Assembly (NCBI GenBank): GCA_964482435.1
Contig: CAYZXL010000003.1
Location: 1-64,000 of the forward strand
Direction: 5' to 3'
Source: CAYZXL01 sp964482435
GTDB taxonomy: Bacteria; Auribacterota; JABMQX01
Length of the DNA stretch: 64,000 nucleotides
Shown: positions 26,581 to 34,998 of the stretch, one piece after another
How the letters are laid out: each line of letters opens with the position of its first letter
Numbering within the stretch: the stretch's first letter is position 1
Translations under genes and position numbers: made by a program
Notes under the pieces: generated by a model
What the model saw: the letters and a program-made list of their open reading frames with translations, nothing else
The model's database searches: none
What the model was told of the DNA's origin: nothing

Positions 26581-27933
26581 ATGCTATCTGCATTCGTAAG
26601 CATGTTCAAAGTTGCTGACCTTCGCAAGAAGGTCATCCTGACTTTGATTTTGCTGGCGGTCTGCCGGGTTGGCGCCCAGGTGCCGACGCCCGGCGTCAGC
26701 CAGAGTGCGTTGCTGGACGTTGTTAAGACGAGGGGAGGCGCGACGCTTTTCGGGCTGATCAACCTGTTTTCGGGGGGCGCGTTTCAGAAGGCAACGGTCC
26801 TTTCGCTGGGGATAATGCCGTACATCAGCGCTTCGATTATTCTGCAATTGCTGACGGCTGTCGTCCCTTCCCTTGAGAAGCTTTACAAGGAGGGAGGCGA
26901 AGAGGGCCGCAGGAAGATGACGCAATACACTCGCTACGCAACGGTCGGTTTGTGCGCGTTTCAGGCATTCCTGATGGCGACTTACGTTGAATCTCTCAAC
27001 GCGGCCGTTCCGCCTGGGGCGGCGCGAGTCGTGCCGATGCCCGGTCTGGTATTCCGGTTGATGACGATGATTACGATGACTACCGGGACAATGTTCCTGA
27101 TGTGGGTAGGGGAGCAAATCTCCGAGCGCGGCGTTGGGAACGGAATTTCCTTGATCATTACGATAGGTATTGTTTCCCGTGCGCCGGCTGCCCTGGCGTC
27201 GGTGTGGGAAAACATCTCCCTGATAAATCCGGCTGGCCGTCAACTGCCCATACCGTTTCTGCCGGTGTTGTTGGCGTTCTTCATCTTCGTGACGGCAGCG
27301 GTGATAGTCCTGACTCAGGGCCAACGGCGAATCCCGGTTCAATACGCAAAGAGAATCGTCGGTCGCCGAGTTTACACGGGCCAGAGCAGCTACATCCCCC
27401 TCCGGGTGAACTACGCGGGTGTTATCCCGATTATTTTTGCGGCGGCGATCCTGATGTTTCCGGCAACGATTGCCGACTGGGTACAGGTGCCGTTTCTGAG
27501 AAAGCTGGGGGCGGCGCTGAGGCCCGACCAGTTGATGAACGTTATCTTGGAAGTCCTTCTTATAGTCTTCTTCTGCTATTTCTGGACAGCGACGCAATTC
27601 GATCCCCTGCAAATTGCCAACAATATGAAGAAAAACGGAGCCTTTGTGCCCGGCATTCGCCCGGGGAGGCCCACAGCCGATTTCTTCGAGAAGGCTATGA
27701 CCCGCATCACGTTTGCCGGGGCGGTGTTCTTAGCTTTCATCGCGGTGATACCTCGGCTGCTCATCCGGAGCATCCCCGGAATGGACTGGGACACCGCGAG
27801 CTTCTTCGGCGGGACGGCTCTTCTGATTATTGTGGGTGTGACTCTGGACACGATGCAGACAATCGAGTCGCACCTGCTGATGCGGCAGTACGATGGCTTC
27901 ATGAAGAAAGGAAAGTTGCGAGGGCGGTATTGA
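26581..27933 (+). CDS. secY: Preprotein translocase subunit SecY
   Basis: A 450-residue pore subunit of the Sec translocon with ten hydrophobic segments. It begins with an amphipathic helix (MLSAFVSMFKVADLRKKVI) and contains the plug/TM2 region LINLFSGGAFQKATVLSLGI and GIMPYISASIILQLL. Cytosolic loops have QGQRRIPVQYAKR and PGIRPGRPT. The stop overlaps the adk start (TGATG). Confidence 0.97.
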   Translation: MLSAFVSMFKVADLRKKVILTLILLAVCRVGAQVPTPGVSQSALLDVVKTRGGATLFGLINLFSGGAFQKATVLSLGIMPYISASIILQLLTAVVPSLEKLYKEGGEEGRRKMTQYTRYATVGLCAFQAFLMATYVESLNAAVPPGAARVVPMPGLVFRLMTMITMTTGTMFLMWVGEQISERGVGNGISLIITIGIVSRAPAALASVWENISLINPAGRQLPIPFLPVLLAFFIFVTAAVIVLTQGQRRIPVQYAKRIVGRRVYTGQSSYIPLRVNYAGVIPIIFAAAILMFPATIADWVQVPFLRKLGAALRPDQLMNVILEVLLIVFFCYFWTATQFDPLQIANNMKKNGAFVPGIRPGRPTADFFEKAMTRITFAGAVFLAFIAVIPRLLIRSIPGMDWDTASFFGGTALLIIVGVTLDTMQTIESHLLMRQYDGFMKKGKLRGRY

Positions 27934-28610
27934 TGGCCCAAGGCCGCAAAAAGAGAGGAATAGTGGTTTTCGGGCCCCCGGGCGCAGGAAAAGGGACTCA
28001 GGCCAGGCGGCTCGTCCAGGATTTCGGATTCAATTACATAGCGACCGGGGACATTCTCCGGGAGGCAGTGGCAAACCGGACTCCTCTGGGAATCAAAGCC
28101 AGTGAACACATGAACCGCGGCGAGCTTGTTCCCGATGAAGTGATGATTCCTATCGTCGAGGAGAAGTTGAAGGCGGGAAACGGTGATGCCGGGTTCATTC
28201 TTGACGGATTTCCCCGCACCGTGCGGCAGGCCACTATGCTGGACAAGGCAGCGCAGAGGAACGGGGTTGAGATTGACCTGGCGATATATCTGAAGACCTC
28301 CAGGAAAGTTATTGTTCAAAGGCTTTCGGGACGGAGGATTTGCCCGAAATGCGGGACGATTTTCCACGTGGCAAATGTTCCACCGAAGGTCCCGGGGGTC
28401 TGCGATAAGTGCGGCGCGACCCTGATTCAGAGGGAAGACGATAAGGAAGAGGCCATCCTGACGCGCCTCGCAGAGTACGAGAAGCAGACAGCCGACGTGA
28501 TCGAGTTTTACCGAAAAAAAGGCATCCTGATGGAGGTCAATGGAGACGAGCCGGTGGAGGTTTCCTATCCCGCGATCGTGAGGATTGTCGAGGGGGGGCA
28601 GAGGTTGTGA
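27933..28610 (+). CDS. adk: Adenylate kinase
   Basis: A 225-residue enzyme interconverting ATP+AMP and 2 ADP. The P-loop GPPGAGKGT is at 14-22, followed by the AMP-site ATGDILR and DGFPRTVRQA. The LID domain carries CPKC and CDKC, the zinc-binding lid seen in Gram-positive and many other bacterial enzymes. ATG 27933 shares one base with the secY stop. A long in-frame extension backwards through secY is only an open frame and not coding. Confidence 0.96.
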   Translation: MAQGRKKRGIVVFGPPGAGKGTQARRLVQDFGFNYIATGDILREAVANRTPLGIKASEHMNRGELVPDEVMIPIVEEKLKAGNGDAGFILDGFPRTVRQATMLDKAAQRNGVEIDLAIYLKTSRKVIVQRLSGRRICPKCGTIFHVANVPPKVPGVCDKCGATLIQREDDKEEAILTRLAEYEKQTADVIEFYRKKGILMEVNGDEPVEVSYPAIVRIVEGGQRL

Positions 28611-29365
28611 TACCGCTGAAATCGCCCAGAGAAATCGCAAAAATGAGGGAAAGCGGGGCCGTTACGGCGGCAATCATGGACGAGCTGCTGCGGACGGCTC
28701 AGGAAGGCATTACCACCGGAGAGTTGGACGCATTGGCTGAAAGGTTGATGCGGGAGGTGGGAGCGGTCTCAGCCTCCCGTGGCTACCGTGGTTATCCGGC
28801 TCACATTTGCGCCTCCATCAACGAAGAGGTGGTGCATGGCATTCCGGGGCCCAGAAAGCTGAAGTCCGGAGACATCATCAGCATTGACGTCTCCCTGCAT
28901 CTGGATGGGTACTATGCGGATATGGCGAGGACTGTCCCGGTCGGGAACGTTGACGAAGAGAAAAGAAATATTATCGCTGCGGCGAAGGAGGCCGTTCAGG
29001 CAGGAATTGCCCAGGCTAAGCCCGGCAACAGGCTTTTCGATATTTCCCATGTGATTGAGGAGATTGCGAGGAAGAACAGGTTTTCTGTGGTGCGCAAATT
29101 CACCGGCCATGGCATCGGCAGAGAAATGCACGAGGAGCCGCAGATACCCAATTACGGTAAGCCCCACACCGGGCCCAAGATACTGGTGGGGATGACGTTC
29201 GCTATCGAGGCAATGTTGAACGCCGGAACCCATCGGGTGGTTGTCCTGGATGACGACTGGACCGCGGTGACCGCCGACGGCAGGCCGTCGGCGCACTTTG
29301 AGGACACGGTCGCCATCATGGCAGAAGGGCCAGAGGTTCTGACATGCCGAAAGAACAACCCGTAA
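28607..29365 (+). CDS. map: Methionine aminopeptidase, type I
   Basis: A 252-residue metalloenzyme that removes the N-terminal methionine. Likely metal ligands are the Asp of SIDVSLHLDG, Asp of YYADMA, His of GHGIGREMHE, Glu of FAIEAML and Glu of HFEDTVAIM; a substrate-binding His lies in SINEEVVHGIP. The start is GTG 28607, overlapping the adk stop by 4 nt. The last 22 nt overlap infA. Confidence 0.96.
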   Translation: MIPLKSPREIAKMRESGAVTAAIMDELLRTAQEGITTGELDALAERLMREVGAVSASRGYRGYPAHICASINEEVVHGIPGPRKLKSGDIISIDVSLHLDGYYADMARTVPVGNVDEEKRNIIAAAKEAVQAGIAQAKPGNRLFDISHVIEEIARKNRFSVVRKFTGHGIGREMHEEPQIPNYGKPHTGPKILVGMTFAIEAMLNAGTHRVVVLDDDWTAVTADGRPSAHFEDTVAIMAEGPEVLTCRKNNP

Positions 29366-29562
29366 GAATGGAAGGGATAGTCAAAGAGCTTCTGCCCAAC
29401 ACCATGTTCCGGGTGGAGCTGCCGAAGAAGCACATGATCCTCGCCCACATCTCGGGGAAGATGCGCATGCATTTCATACGAATTCTGCCGGGGGACAAGG
29501 TCACGGTGGAGATGTCCCCCTACGATTTGACGAAAGGAAGGATCGTTTACAGGGAGAAGTGA
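29344..29562 (+). CDS. infA: Translation initiation factor IF-1
   Basis: A 72-residue OB-fold factor binding the ribosomal A site during initiation. The sequence has MEGIVKELLPNTMFRVEL and HISGKMRMHFIRILPGDKV, ending YDLTKGRIVYREK, all typical. It starts 22 nt inside map, in another frame, indicating coupling. Confidence 0.97.
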   Translation: MPKEQPVRMEGIVKELLPNTMFRVELPKKHMILAHISGKMRMHFIRILPGDKVTVEMSPYDLTKGRIVYREK

Positions 29563-29664
29563 GGGTCTTCGGCGCGCCTGTGGGTGAGTCAGAAAGTCAC
29601 GGCGGCGCCGGACATCAGAGGCTTATTCCTCGGTTTCGGCGAAAGCCGGAACGCTGGTGGAGAT

Positions 29665-29778
29665 ATGAAAGTCAAGTCATCAGTAAAACGGATTTGTGAA
29701 CGGTGCAAGATAGTCAGGCGGAAAGGGATAGTGCGGGTTATCTGCCCTAACCCCCGCCATAAGCAGAGGCAAGGATAA
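29665..29778 (+). CDS. rpmJ: Large ribosomal subunit protein bL36
   Basis: A 37-residue zinc-binding protein: MKVKSSVKRICERCKIVRRK, then a third Cys and a His in CPNPRHKQRQG, giving the CCCH zinc site. The ATG at 29665 follows GGTGGAGAT; an in-frame extension to 29584 is not conserved. Its place between infA and rpsM is canonical. Confidence 0.95.
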   Translation: MKVKSSVKRICERCKIVRRKGIVRVICPNPRHKQRQG

Positions 29779-29825
29779 AGCCCGCAGCCTCTCACCGAGA
29801 GGATTTGTGAAGGGAGGGAGTTAAA

Positions 29826-30206
29826 ATGCCAAGAATTGTGGGGGTTGACATTCCGGCGCAGAAGAGGGTCGAGATAGCACTGACTTATATTTACGGGATC
29901 GGACGGGCCCTCTCAAACAAGATTCTTGCGGAGGCGGGCATTGACCCCAACGTCCGGGCAAAAGACCTGACGCCCGAGGACGTCGGGAAGATAAGCTCGG
30001 TGATTCAAAGCGGGTACAATGTAGAAGGTGACCTCCGCAGGGAGGTCTCCGGCAATATCAAGAGGCTCATCAGCATCCATTCCTATCGTGGGCAGAGGCA
30101 CAGGGTCGGGCTTCCGGTGAGGGGGCAGAGAACCAGCACCAACGCCCGAACGCGGAAAGGCCCCAGACGTGCCACGGTTGCCTTGAAGAAGAAGACGAAA
30201 GGTTAA
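29826..30206 (+). CDS. rpsM: Small ribosomal subunit protein uS13
   Basis: A 126-residue 30S head protein contacting tRNA and the 50S subunit. It starts MPRIVGVDIPAQKRVEIALTY and contains SYRGQRHRVGLPVRGQRT. It ends in a lysine-rich tail. Preceded by AGGGAGGG. First of the alpha-operon genes. Confidence 0.97.
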   Translation: MPRIVGVDIPAQKRVEIALTYIYGIGRALSNKILAEAGIDPNVRAKDLTPEDVGKISSVIQSGYNVEGDLRREVSGNIKRLISIHSYRGQRHRVGLPVRGQRTSTNARTRKGPRRATVALKKKTKG

Positions 30207-30219
30207 TCGGGAAAACAAC

Positions 30220-30624
30220 ATGGCAAAGACCGAGAAAGCACCGCAGAAGAAGCCATCCCGCCGACGCGCGGGAAAGGCAGTACCCTCAGGCATCGCACAC
30301 GTTCAGGCGACGTTTAACAACACGATTGTTACCATCACCGACCTCACGGGAAATGTGGTGGTCTGGTCGAGCGCGGGAAGAGTTGGCTTTTCCGGTGCAA
30401 GGAAGAGCACCGCATACGCTGCTCAGGTCGTCGCGGAAGATGCCGCGAGGGCTGCGGTCGCCCGCGGGATGCGAGAGGTGAAGGTGTACGTAAAGGGACC
30501 TGGCTCCGGGCGAGAGTCGGCGATCCGGGCGCTACAGACGGCAGGTCTGACAATCACTATGATCAGGGATGTCACGCCGATTCCGCATAACGGCTGCCGG
30601 CCGCCGAAACGTCGCAGAGTGTAG
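30220..30624 (+). CDS. rpsK: Small ribosomal subunit protein uS11
   Basis: A 134-residue platform protein. The basic N-terminal tail is followed by GIAHVQATFNNTIVTITD and ends IRDVTPIPHNGCRPPKRRRV, the family hallmark. It starts 13 nt after rpsM. Confidence 0.97.
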   Translation: MAKTEKAPQKKPSRRRAGKAVPSGIAHVQATFNNTIVTITDLTGNVVVWSSAGRVGFSGARKSTAYAAQVVAEDAARAAVARGMREVKVYVKGPGSGRESAIRALQTAGLTITMIRDVTPIPHNGCRPPKRRRV

Positions 30625-30674
30625 TCTCGTCCGCGGCTGGGTTTTCTGCAGAAAAGGAGCGCAAAGGAGATTCG

Positions 30675-31301
30675 ATGGCAAGGTACACAGGGCCCGTGTG
30701 CAAAATCTGCCGGAGGGAGGGCGAAAAGCTCTACCTGAAGGGCGACAGGTGCTACACACCAAAGTGCGCGATGGATCGCAGGAGCTATCCCGCAGGCGAG
30801 CACGGGCAGAAAAGGAGAAAGGTCTCGGACTACGCTGTGCAGTTGCGTGAGAAGCAGAAGCTCCGTCGGATGTACGGGGTGCTGGAGAGGCAGTTCCGGA
30901 TTTATTCCCAGAAGGCCAGAAAGCAGCGTGGTTTGACGGGAGAGATTCTCCTCCAGACGCTGGAGAGGCGCCTGGACAATGTGGTTTACAGGGTGGGGTT
31001 CTGTTCCAGCAGGGCCTCTGCGAGGGAGATGGTGACGCACGGTCATTTCCTCGTCAATGGCAGGCGAGTGGATATTCCCTCGTACCTGGTGTCGGTCGAG
31101 GACGTGGTGGAACCCAGACCGAAGGAATCCACGAGAAAATGGATCAAGGCTGTCTCAGAAATCACCGCCCGGCGACCTGTCCCGGAATGGTTGGGGCTCG
31201 ACCCCGAAAACTTCAAGGCGACCGTCTTGCGTATGCCGAAGCGAGAGGAAGTCGCGGCGACGGTTGACGAGACACGGGTCATCGAGCTTTATTCCAAGTA
31301 G
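30675..31301 (+). CDS. rpsD: Small ribosomal subunit protein uS4
   Basis: A 208-residue primary 16S rRNA-binding protein. The N-terminus has a zinc site (CKIC with two further Cys before residue 32), the cysteine-containing form. The S4 domain has LERRLDNVVYRVGF and HGHFLVNGRRVDIPSYLV. In several bacteria S4 represses the alpha operon; not tested here. Confidence 0.97.
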   Translation: MARYTGPVCKICRREGEKLYLKGDRCYTPKCAMDRRSYPAGEHGQKRRKVSDYAVQLREKQKLRRMYGVLERQFRIYSQKARKQRGLTGEILLQTLERRLDNVVYRVGFCSSRASAREMVTHGHFLVNGRRVDIPSYLVSVEDVVEPRPKESTRKWIKAVSEITARRPVPEWLGLDPENFKATVLRMPKREEVAATVDETRVIELYSK

Positions 31302-31390
31302 GAGGTTTGCCAACCCGGCATGCCCCGCATGTACACGGACGGCACCGGCTCTGTTATTTGAATCACGGGAAGCAGCACAGGAGAAGTAAT

Positions 31391-32386
31391 ATGGCTATCA
31401 GGTTGGCTCGGTTCGAGTTGCCAAAGCGTGTAATCAAGGAGGAGCAGTCCTCAACGAGTACCTATGCGAAGTTCATTGCAGAGCCTTTTGAGGCGGGGTT
31501 TGGACACACCATAGGAAACTCCTTGCGGAGGGTGCTCCTTTCCTCTCTGGAAGGGGCTGCCATCACCTGGGTGCGAATTGACGGAGTGCAACATGAGTTC
31601 TCGACCATCTCCGGAATCCTGGAAGACGTCACGGAAATCATCCTGAACCTCAAGAAGGTTTTGCTGGTGTCTCACTCTCGGCTGCCGAAGGTGCTGGAAC
31701 TGAAAGCCAAGAGGAAAGGTGAGATCGTAGCGGGCGATTTCCATACTGACGGCACCGTTGACGTCCTCAACCCTGACCAGTTGATTTGCACCGCTACGGT
31801 AGAAAAGAAGATAGCCATGGAGGCCGGCGTTTCCGTGGGAAGGGGGTACGCCCCCTCCGAACTGAACAAGTCGCCCGACCAGCCCATTGGCGTGATTCCC
31901 ATGGATGCGGTCTTCAGTCCCGTCAGAAGGGTGAAGCACTTCGTGGAGAATACCCGCGTCGGGCAGCAGATGAACTACGACCGCCTCGTCATAGAAGTGT
32001 GGACCGACGGGCGATTGACCCCGGACGAAGCCCTGAAGCAAGCCTCGGCAATCCTGAGGGCTCACCTCGGTGCGTTCGTTGATTATGACGAGACTTACGT
32101 GGAGTTTGAGCCGGAAGAGGGGAAGGAAGAGGATGCTAAGGTGAAGCTGCGGAAGCTCCTCGAGACTCCGGTTGGGGAAATTGAGCTTTCCGTTCGTGCG
32201 GCGAACTGCATTTCGAGTGCGAACATAAAGACAATAGCCGACCTTGTCCAGAAGACCGAAGCCGACATGCTGAAGTATCGAAACTTCGGAAAGAAGTCGC
32301 TGAATGAAATCAAGAGTATCCTGGACCGAATGGGGCTTTCCCTGGGAATGAACGTCCAGGATATCCTCGGGCCGAAGAAGGAATGA
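31391..32386 (+). CDS. rpoA: DNA-directed RNA polymerase subunit alpha
   Basis: A 331-residue assembly subunit of RNA polymerase. The N-terminal domain has EPFEAGFGHTIGNSLRRVLL, and the C-terminal domain begins around ELSVRAANCISSANIKTIADL with the DNA-contacting NLKSL-like segment KKSLNEIKSIL. The ATG at 31391 is preceded by GGAGAAG; an in-frame extension to 31307 adds an unconserved His/Arg-rich stretch and is rejected. rplQ follows 4 nt later. Confidence 0.97.
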   Translation: MAIRLARFELPKRVIKEEQSSTSTYAKFIAEPFEAGFGHTIGNSLRRVLLSSLEGAAITWVRIDGVQHEFSTISGILEDVTEIILNLKKVLLVSHSRLPKVLELKAKRKGEIVAGDFHTDGTVDVLNPDQLICTATVEKKIAMEAGVSVGRGYAPSELNKSPDQPIGVIPMDAVFSPVRRVKHFVENTRVGQQMNYDRLVIEVWTDGRLTPDEALKQASAILRAHLGAFVDYDETYVEFEPEEGKEEDAKVKLRKLLETPVGEIELSVRAANCISSANIKTIADLVQKTEADMLKYRNFGKKSLNEIKSILDRMGLSLGMNVQDILGPKKE

Positions 32387-32390
32387 GCCG

Positions 32391-32840
32391 ATGCGCCACC
32401 GTAAGCGAACCACGAAGCTTGGACGAACCTCAAGTCATCGCCGGGCGATGTTGAGAAATATGGTCACCTCTCTCGTTGCTCACGAGAGAATAGAGACAAC
32501 CGTGCCCAAAGCGAGGGAGGCCAGCCGCTACGCTGATAAGATGGTTACCCTGGCAAAGAAGGGAACCCTTCACGCCAGAAGACAGGCCCTTGCGTTCATC
32601 ATGGACAGGGAAGTGGTCAGCAAGCTGTTTGCGCAGCTTGCCCCGCGATATGCCGATAGAAACGGGGGATACACTCGAGTCATCCGTACAGGTTTTCGCC
32701 AGGGGGATGGGGCCGAGATGGCCCTGCTCGAGATGGTCGGTCGAATCGCTCCGCCCCCGAAACCCGAGAAGAAAAAGAAAGAAAAGCCGGAATCCACCGA
32801 AGAACCCAAAAAGGGCACTGATGAGGGCGGCCAGAAGTAG
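32391..32840 (+). CDS. rplQ: Large ribosomal subunit protein bL17
   Basis: A 149-residue protein near the tunnel exit. It begins MRHRKRTTKLGRTSSHRRAML with NMVTSLVAHERIETTVPKA after it. The last about 30 residues form a Lys/Glu/Pro-rich tail (KPEKKKKEKPE) longer than in E. coli L17. It closes the ribosomal super-cluster. Confidence 0.96.
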   Translation: MRHRKRTTKLGRTSSHRRAMLRNMVTSLVAHERIETTVPKAREASRYADKMVTLAKKGTLHARRQALAFIMDREVVSKLFAQLAPRYADRNGGYTRVIRTGFRQGDGAEMALLEMVGRIAPPPKPEKKKKEKPESTEEPKKGTDEGGQK

Positions 32841-33280
32841 CTTCTCCGGCGAAGGGATGTCGTGGACCCGGCAGCGGGGATTGACATCTTCCCTCGGATG
32901 GTTTTCTGGCATACAGTCACCAAGAAACGTCGCCCCTTTTCCCGCAAATTCCTCCCGGTCGCCGCTTGCTGTGCGATCGTTTTTTCCTTGAAAAGCGATT
33001 CCTCGGAGCCCATTTCGTACGTCTCCCTGCATCTCCCCTGTTTCCCCCCCCTCGCAAATGCCCCGGAGGCTTCGCACAAGCCGGCGAAAAGCGAGCATTG
33101 CCGCCCCGATTCTCCTCTGCACGGCCCGGATGCCCGGGGCATAAGGATTCCCGCAGCCGCGGCCTCGCCCAAGAGGACCAACGGCAACTCGGCCGTTCCT
33201 GGATTTCTTTTGCGGGTGAGATTTTGTCCACATAACAACGTCGCTTCGATGTTTTCTTGCCGGGGAGACAATTGCCTCGC
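32841..33280. other. Intergenic stretch between rplQ and the MITE-like repeat
   Basis: About 440 nt without a convincing gene. Open frames exist on both strands, but their products are low-complexity, rich in Pro, Cys and Ser, and resemble nothing I recognise. No strong terminator hairpin with a T run was found after rplQ. It may be decayed sequence. Confidence 0.5.
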
Positions 33281-33289
33281 CGCGAATCG
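33281..33289. other. Target site duplication, left copy
   Basis: CGCGAATCG occurs immediately outside both ends of the repeat at 33290-33537 (here and at 33538-33546). A 9-bp perfect direct repeat at the ends of an element with terminal inverted repeats is the footprint of transposition. Confidence 0.7.
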
Positions 33290-33537
33290 GGTGTGGCTGT
33301 ATCTCAGTGGGTGATTGTAGGGGGTAACGCCGCCGTCTCGGCGGCAGTCGTGAGGGCGTCCCGCCCTCACATGGCAAACACACGGCAACATCATCCAACT
33401 CAACGGAGTCCAACCGGGGGCAAGATGCCCCCGACACAGCCGGCAAGATGCCGGCGGTACATGCCGGTCCAGGCGCGAGGCCTTGGCAGGTCTGGTTCGG
33501 TCGCGAGGTGCGCCCCCACTCAAATACAGCCACACCC
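33290..33537. mobile_element. MITE-like non-autonomous element, copy 1 (248 bp)
   Basis: The ends are inverted repeats: GGTGTGGCTGTATCTCAGTG on the left and, read from the right end inwards, GGGTGTGGCTGTATTTGAGT. The interior is a chain of GC-rich hairpins (for example GCCGCC with GGCGGC at 33329-33345, then palindromes around CGCCCTC, GGGGGCAAGATGCCCCC and GCCGGCAAGATGCCGGC). A 9-bp direct duplication CGCGAATCG flanks it. No transposase is encoded. The reverse complement of this copy matches 42821-43032 over most of its length. Confidence 0.75.
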
Positions 33538-33546
33538 CGCGAATCG
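33538..33546. other. Target site duplication, right copy
   Basis: CGCGAATCG, a perfect repeat of 33281-33289 on the other side of the 248-bp element. Confidence 0.7.
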
Positions 33547-33625
33547 TGATAAGTGCACGATAGACCAATTTTGTGATGCAATTGCCGTTGCGCGACGACG
33601 GATTGCCAATCCCTGGCTTTTTAGC

Positions 33626-33654
33626 TTGAGAAGGGCGTCGCGTTATGTTATTTA
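33626..33654 (+). promoter_or_regulatory. Promoter of the hisDCB operon
   Basis: TTGAGA at 33626-33631 and TATTTA at 33649-33654 are separated by 17 bp. Transcription would start near 33661, which places the ATG at 33658 outside the transcript and supports the hisD start at 33697. Confidence 0.6.
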
Positions 33655-33696
33655 ACCATGCGAAGTTGGAAGAGAGAAGGGAGCACCGGCAAAACC

Positions 33697-34998
33697 ATGC
33701 GCGTCTTGAGGACCTGGAGCGAGTCTGATAAGCGCCATATCAAGCTGCTGATCCGGAGGTCGTTTTTTGACCGTGAAGTCCAGCGGCAGGTCGAAGCGAT
33801 TATCGAGGACGTCGAGAAGAGAGGGGATGAGGCCATATCCGACTATTCGGTGCGTTTCGACGACGTCTGGCTCGGTCCGGATGAGTTCCGCGTGACAAAG
33901 GAGGGGATAGCGCGGGCGCGCAGGGAAGTGGGGAAAGAGTTCATATCTGCCTTTCGGGAAGTTGAGCGGAATCTGACGTTGTACCACCGCAAACAAAAGC
34001 CCAGAGACTGGAAGATGAAGGTGGGCGACGGCGGCTTCGTCGGTGAACGCTGGGTGCCCATTGAAAGGGTGGGAGTCTATGTGCCGGGCGGGAAGGCGCC
34101 GCTGGTCTCCTCGCTCCTCATGGGAGTGGTTCCTGCAAAAGTGGCGGAAGTGAAAGAAATCGCCGTCTTTTCGCCGCCCGGACGCGACTGGGAGGTCAAT
34201 CCTTTCATTCTTGCTGCCTGTGCCATGCTCGGCGTGGACGAGGTTTACAGAATTGGTGGAGCGCAGGCGATAGCGGCCATGGCATTGGGGACGCAGACTA
34301 TACGCAGGGTGGACAAGGTTATCGGGCCTGGCAACATCTACGTGGCAATGGCCAAGAAGGCGCTTTATGGACGGGCCGGAATTGACATCGTGGCTGGGCC
34401 AAGCGAGGTTCTGGTTCTGGCGGATGAGACGGCGAAGCCCGCCTTCGTGGCGGCGGACCTTCTCGCCCAAGCGGAGCATGGGACAGGGCGGGAAATATGT
34501 ATGCTGCTGACCGATTCGATGTCTCTGGCAAAGAGCGTTCAGGCTGAGTTGAAGTCCCTGGTCGCTTCTGTTGAAAAAAAACGCCCCGGAGATAATAGGC
34601 TTTTAGCAGCCATGTTCATCGTCGTGGCGAAGGACCTCCCTGAAGCGATTCAGTTCGCTAATGACTTTGCCGCTGAGCACGTCGAGGTAATCACCAGAAA
34701 GCCGGACTCCATTGCCGCGCAGATAAGGAATGCCGGGGCGGTCTTTATCGGGCCTTATTCGCCCGTCTGCGTGGGGGACTTCTACGCGGGACCGAACCAT
34801 GTCCTCCCGACAGGCGGAACGGCGAGGTTTCTATCAGGGCTGTCGCTTCTCGATTTTATGCGAAGGGTGAGCGTGGTGTCCTACACGAAGAAATCCTTGC
34901 GGACGGCTCTGCCGGCGGTTACGAAGTTCGCGGAGGTCGAGGGGCTTCGGCGGCACGCGGACGCTGCTCGGCTGAGATTTCGGAAGGGGCGCGGATGA
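33697..34998 (+). CDS. hisD: Histidinol dehydrogenase
   Basis: A zinc enzyme that oxidises L-histidinol to L-histidine with two NAD, the last step of histidine synthesis. At 433 residues it has family length. GGAQAIAAMALGT, GPGNIYVAMAKK, the zinc-ligand segment AQAEHGTG and the catalytic Glu-His of AAEHVEVI are present, followed by AGPNHVLPTGGTARF. I prefer ATG 33697, with AAGGGAG at 33677-33683 and a promoter just upstream; ATG 33658 would add 13 residues but lies before the predicted transcript start. The stop overlaps hisC (ATGA). Confidence 0.95.
   Translation: MRVLRTWSESDKRHIKLLIRRSFFDREVQRQVEAIIEDVEKRGDEAISDYSVRFDDVWLGPDEFRVTKEGIARARREVGKEFISAFREVERNLTLYHRKQKPRDWKMKVGDGGFVGERWVPIERVGVYVPGGKAPLVSSLLMGVVPAKVAEVKEIAVFSPPGRDWEVNPFILAACAMLGVDEVYRIGGAQAIAAMALGTQTIRRVDKVIGPGNIYVAMAKKALYGRAGIDIVAGPSEVLVLADETAKPAFVAADLLAQAEHGTGREICMLLTDSMSLAKSVQAELKSLVASVEKKRPGDNRLLAAMFIVVAKDLPEAIQFANDFAAEHVEVITRKPDSIAAQIRNAGAVFIGPYSPVCVGDFYAGPNHVLPTGGTARFLSGLSLLDFMRRVSVVSYTKKSLRTALPAVTKFAEVEGLRRHADAARLRFRKGRG

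Noticed and set aside
27102..27932. Long open frame joined to adk through secY
   Set aside because: It is out of frame with secY, shows no conserved features, and adk has a coupled ATG at 27933.
32862..33314. 150-codon frame after rplQ
   Set aside because: Product is low complexity, runs into the MITE-like element, and lacks a good ribosome binding site.
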